NCBI GenBank assembly: GCA_001873515.1
Contig: MNZH01000079.1
Coordinates: 1-7,747 of the forward strand
DNA length: 7,747 nucleotides
From: Parcubacteria group bacterium CG2_30_45_37
GTDB lineage: Bacteria > Patescibacteriota > Patescibacteriia > Patescibacteriales > GWC2-42-12
Direction of reading: 5' to 3'
Shown here: one piece after another, positions 5,987-7,747 of the stretch
Numbering within the stretch: position 1 is the first letter of the stretch
How the letters are laid out: each line of letters starts with the position of its first letter
Notes under the pieces: model-generated
Seen by the model: the letters and a program-made list of their open reading frames with translations, nothing else
Databases searched by the model: none
What the model was told of the DNA's origin: nothing
Translations under genes and position numbers: made by a program

Positions 5987-7270
5987 TTATCGTCCGATAC
6001 CTCTATAAAGTATGCCCGCTTTTTTAATCGCTTCTTTGTCCAGAAAATTTTTGCCGTCAACCACGACGAGAATCTTGTTTTGCTTCAATTTTTCGGCGGT
6101 TACTTTTTTAAATTCGCGGTGATTTGTCGCCAAAAGAATGGCTTCCGACTTTTTCAATATTTCCGCCAGGCTTTTCGCGGTAGATTTATCTAAAACAAAC
6201 GGGTCGTAAGTATGGATAACGGCGCCAATTTTCTCCAATAATTTGATTATTTTATATGACGGACTTTCGCGCAAATCGCCCACATTGGCTTTGTAAGACA
6301 GCCCCAGAATTCCAATTTTGGCGCCTTTAACCGATTTTTTCACGTCATTAAGCAAATCTTGCATCATCTCGGCCGTGTATTCAGGCATGCTGTTATTTAT
6401 TGCCCGGGCAGTCCTTAAAAAACTGTGGTCAAAACCATTGGATTTGGCTTTTTCAATTAAATAGTAAGGGTCAACCGGGATACAGTGGCCGCCCACGCCG
6501 CAGCTCGGCCAATGCGGCATAAAAGAGAAAGGCTTGGTGGAAGCTCCTTTAATAACATTGACTATATCAATGTTAAGCCGGCCGAATGATTTGGCCAGTT
6601 CGTTAACGAAGGCGATATTAATGTCGCGGAAAGAATTTTCCAATATTTTTACGGCTTCGGCTTCGCGAATGGAATCAATTGCCATAATCGGCGCGTCAAC
6701 GATACTTTCATAAAATTCTTTAGCCAGCTTCAAGCCGGCTTCTTCAAACGCCCCGACCACGCGCGGAATATTGCCAACATTCCATTTTGGGTCGCCGGGA
6801 TTTACTCTCTCGGGGCAATGAGCGATAAAAACATCCCGGCCCGGCCGGTGGCCGGCGGCAACGAAAATCGGCCGCACGATATCCTCGCAAACTCCCGGAT
6901 TAACCGTTGATTCCAAAATAACCAAAGCGCCCTTCTTTAAATTTTGCGCGACGGCTTTAGAAGCGCTGATAACCGGATCAAGCACCGGATAATATTTTTC
7001 GTCAACCGGAGTAGGCACGCAAATTATGCAGATGTCGCATTTTTTTAAAATTTTCGGGTCGGCCGAAACGTTAATTTTTACTTTAAGCAATAATTTTTCT
7101 AAAAAATCTTCTTTAAACGGACTTTTGCCTTGAGCGATAATTTTCAGCTTTTCTTTATCCGTATCAATGCCGTAAACTTCATAGCCCTTTTTAGCCGCTA
7201 CTGCCGCCAAGGGGAGGCCGACATACCCCATGCCGATAATGCCGATTTTGCATTTCTTACTAATTTTCAT
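5987..7270 (-). CDS. Nucleotide-sugar dehydrogenase, UDP-GlcNAc/UDP-ManNAc 6-dehydrogenase type
   Basis: Complete UDP-glucose/GDP-mannose dehydrogenase superfamily protein of 427 residues with all three domains. The NAD-binding domain has GMGYVGLP (13-20) and CVPTPVD (84-90); STVNPG (121-126) and HCPERVNPGD (151-160) follow. The central domain carries EAVKILENSFRDINIAFVNE (205-224) with K208 and N212, and CGVGGHCIPVDPYYL (257-271) with the catalytic Cys at 263. The C-terminal UDP-binding domain has GLSYKANVGDLRESPS (323-338). The HCPERVNPG and GVGGHCIPVDPYYL variants are typical of WbpA/WecC/TviB-like enzymes, which oxidise C6 of UDP-HexNAc twice with NAD to the uronic acid; classical UDP-glucose dehydrogenases usually differ here. 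GlcNAc versus ManNAc cannot be decided. It begins 36 bases after another dehydrogenase gene, so the operon encodes two different sugar oxidations. No ribosome binding site is obvious. Confidence 0.92.
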   Translation of the reverse strand: MKISKKCKIGIIGMGYVGLPLAAVAAKKGYEVYGIDTDKEKLKIIAQGKSPFKEDFLEKLLLKVKINVSADPKILKKCDICIICVPTPVDEKYYPVLDPVISASKAVAQNLKKGALVILESTVNPGVCEDIVRPIFVAAGHRPGRDVFIAHCPERVNPGDPKWNVGNIPRVVGAFEEAGLKLAKEFYESIVDAPIMAIDSIREAEAVKILENSFRDINIAFVNELAKSFGRLNIDIVNVIKGASTKPFSFMPHWPSCGVGGHCIPVDPYYLIEKAKSNGFDHSFLRTARAINNSMPEYTAEMMQDLLNDVKKSVKGAKIGILGLSYKANVGDLRESPSYKIIKLLEKIGAVIHTYDPFVLDKSTAKSLAEILKKSEAILLATNHREFKKVTAEKLKQNKILVVVDGKNFLDKEAIKKAGILYRGIGR

Positions 7271-7306
7271 AAAAATATTTTGTGACTTAAAATTTAAAAC
7301 AGTTGA

Positions 7307-7747
7307 TCAGTTTATTTTGATAGTCGGCGAACCCACCGCGACAATATTATAACCCGCCCGCGCCAACTCAAAGTACTTCTGCGCCAGCAGGCGGCGGCCG
7401 TCCATGACAATCGCGCCCTTCGGCAGTTTTTCTAGAATCAAACCGTATAATCCCCTGAATTGCGGCCAATCGGTCGCGATGATTAACGCGTCAGCGCCGG
7501 TTATGGCCTCAACTTCAGCCGCGGCCAGATTAATTTTACCCGCGTCTTTATTGCCGGCAAAATATTTCATAAAATTATTTCCGGCCACCGGATCGTAAGC
7601 TTTTACCTGCTTAACGTTATGAGCCAATAAAAATTCGGTCACGCCCAGGGCGGCCGAATTACGGATGTCGTTGGTGTCCTGCTTAAAGGCCAAGCCTAAG
7701 AGGCCTACGGTTTTACCCGCCCAGTTGAAATTCAATTCAGTTTCAGC
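7307..7747 (-). CDS. ugd: UDP-glucose 6-dehydrogenase, C-terminal part (5' end outside window)
   Basis: The frame is open to the window edge (the last visible codons read AETELNFNWAGK), so the gene continues upstream and only its last 146 residues are seen. These form the UDP-binding C-terminal domain of UDP-glucose dehydrogenases: KTVGLLGLAFKQDTNDIRNS, then VKAYDPVA, then DALIIATDWPQF, and KGAIVMDGRRLL near the end, closing with AGYNIVAVG. 'GLAFK..T.DIR.S' and 'MDGR' point to the UDP-glucose type, which supplies UDP-glucuronate for the epimerase and decarboxylase-like genes downstream. The NAD domain and catalytic Cys lie outside the window, so substrate assignment rests on this domain alone. 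A TTG at 7735 could be read as a start but would leave a protein with no catalytic domain; it is only an internal codon. The following 36-base gap has no visible terminator. Confidence 0.86.
   Translation of the reverse strand, partial: AETELNFNWAGKTVGLLGLAFKQDTNDIRNSAALGVTEFLLAHNVKQVKAYDPVAGNNFMKYFAGNKDAGKINLAAAEVEAITGADALIIATDWPQFRGLYGLILEKLPKGAIVMDGRRLLAQKYFELARAGYNIVAVGSPTIKIN

Noticed and set aside
7271..7306. A promoter or terminator in the largest gap between the two dehydrogenase genes
   Set aside because: The 36 bases are A/T-rich, with no stable hairpin followed by a T-run and no well-spaced -35/-10 pair that stands out from the background.
7307..7735. A complete 142-residue protein starting at the TTG at 7735
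   Set aside because: The frame stays open to the window edge and the sequence is only the C-terminal domain of a three-domain dehydrogenase, so it is a truncated view of a longer gene rather than a small independent one.

Overview
This 7.7 kb window is one dense, single-direction block of nine genes, all read on the minus strand (transcription runs from position 7747 towards 1). Intergenic gaps are 2 to 36 bases and four neighbouring pairs are joined by overlaps or near-overlaps, so the block reads like a single operon with no terminator or obvious internal promoter. Both end genes are cut by the window edges. The content is surface-polysaccharide biosynthesis: nucleotide-sugar modification first, then glycosyltransferases, then a membrane protein and a B12/radical-SAM enzyme.

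Organism: the DNA is A/T-leaning, genes are packed tightly, start codons lack convincing Shine-Dalgarno sequences, and protein style (Lys/Ile-rich, GT4 and SDR variants) suggests an uncultured bacterium, most likely from the Patescibacteria/CPR (Parcubacteria-like). This is an inference from style, not a proven placement; a Bacteroidota-like genome with SD-poor starts is the main alternative.

Layout in transcription order: 7747-7307, C-terminal part of a UDP-glucose 6-dehydrogenase; 7270-5987, a second nucleotide-sugar dehydrogenase of the UDP-GlcNAc/ManNAc (WbpA/WecC-like) type; 5969-5046, a GalE-like epimerase; 5030-4086, a UDP-glucuronate 4-epimerase-like SDR; 4096-2543, a UDP-glucuronate decarboxylase-like SDR fused to half of a GT-B glycosyltransferase; 2537-1368, a complete GT4 glycosyltransferase interrupted by two heptanucleotide repeat arrays; 1365-670, a DPM1-like GT2 glycosyltransferase; 670-251, a GtrA-family membrane protein; 273-1, the B12-binding N-terminus of a probable radical-SAM enzyme (overlooked by simple ORF calling because it runs off the window without a stop).

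How they may work together (inference): the two dehydrogenases make UDP-GlcA and a UDP-HexNAc uronate; the three SDR enzymes interconvert or decarboxylate these to UDP-GalA/UDP-Gal(NAc)(A) and UDP-xylose-like donors; GT4 adds a sugar to a growing glycan; GT2 plus GtrA load and translocate a polyprenyl-phosphate-linked sugar. The two most unusual features are the decarboxylase/half-glycosyltransferase fusion, whose C-terminal half is a paralogue of the next gene, and the two in-frame 7-bp repeat arrays within that next gene.
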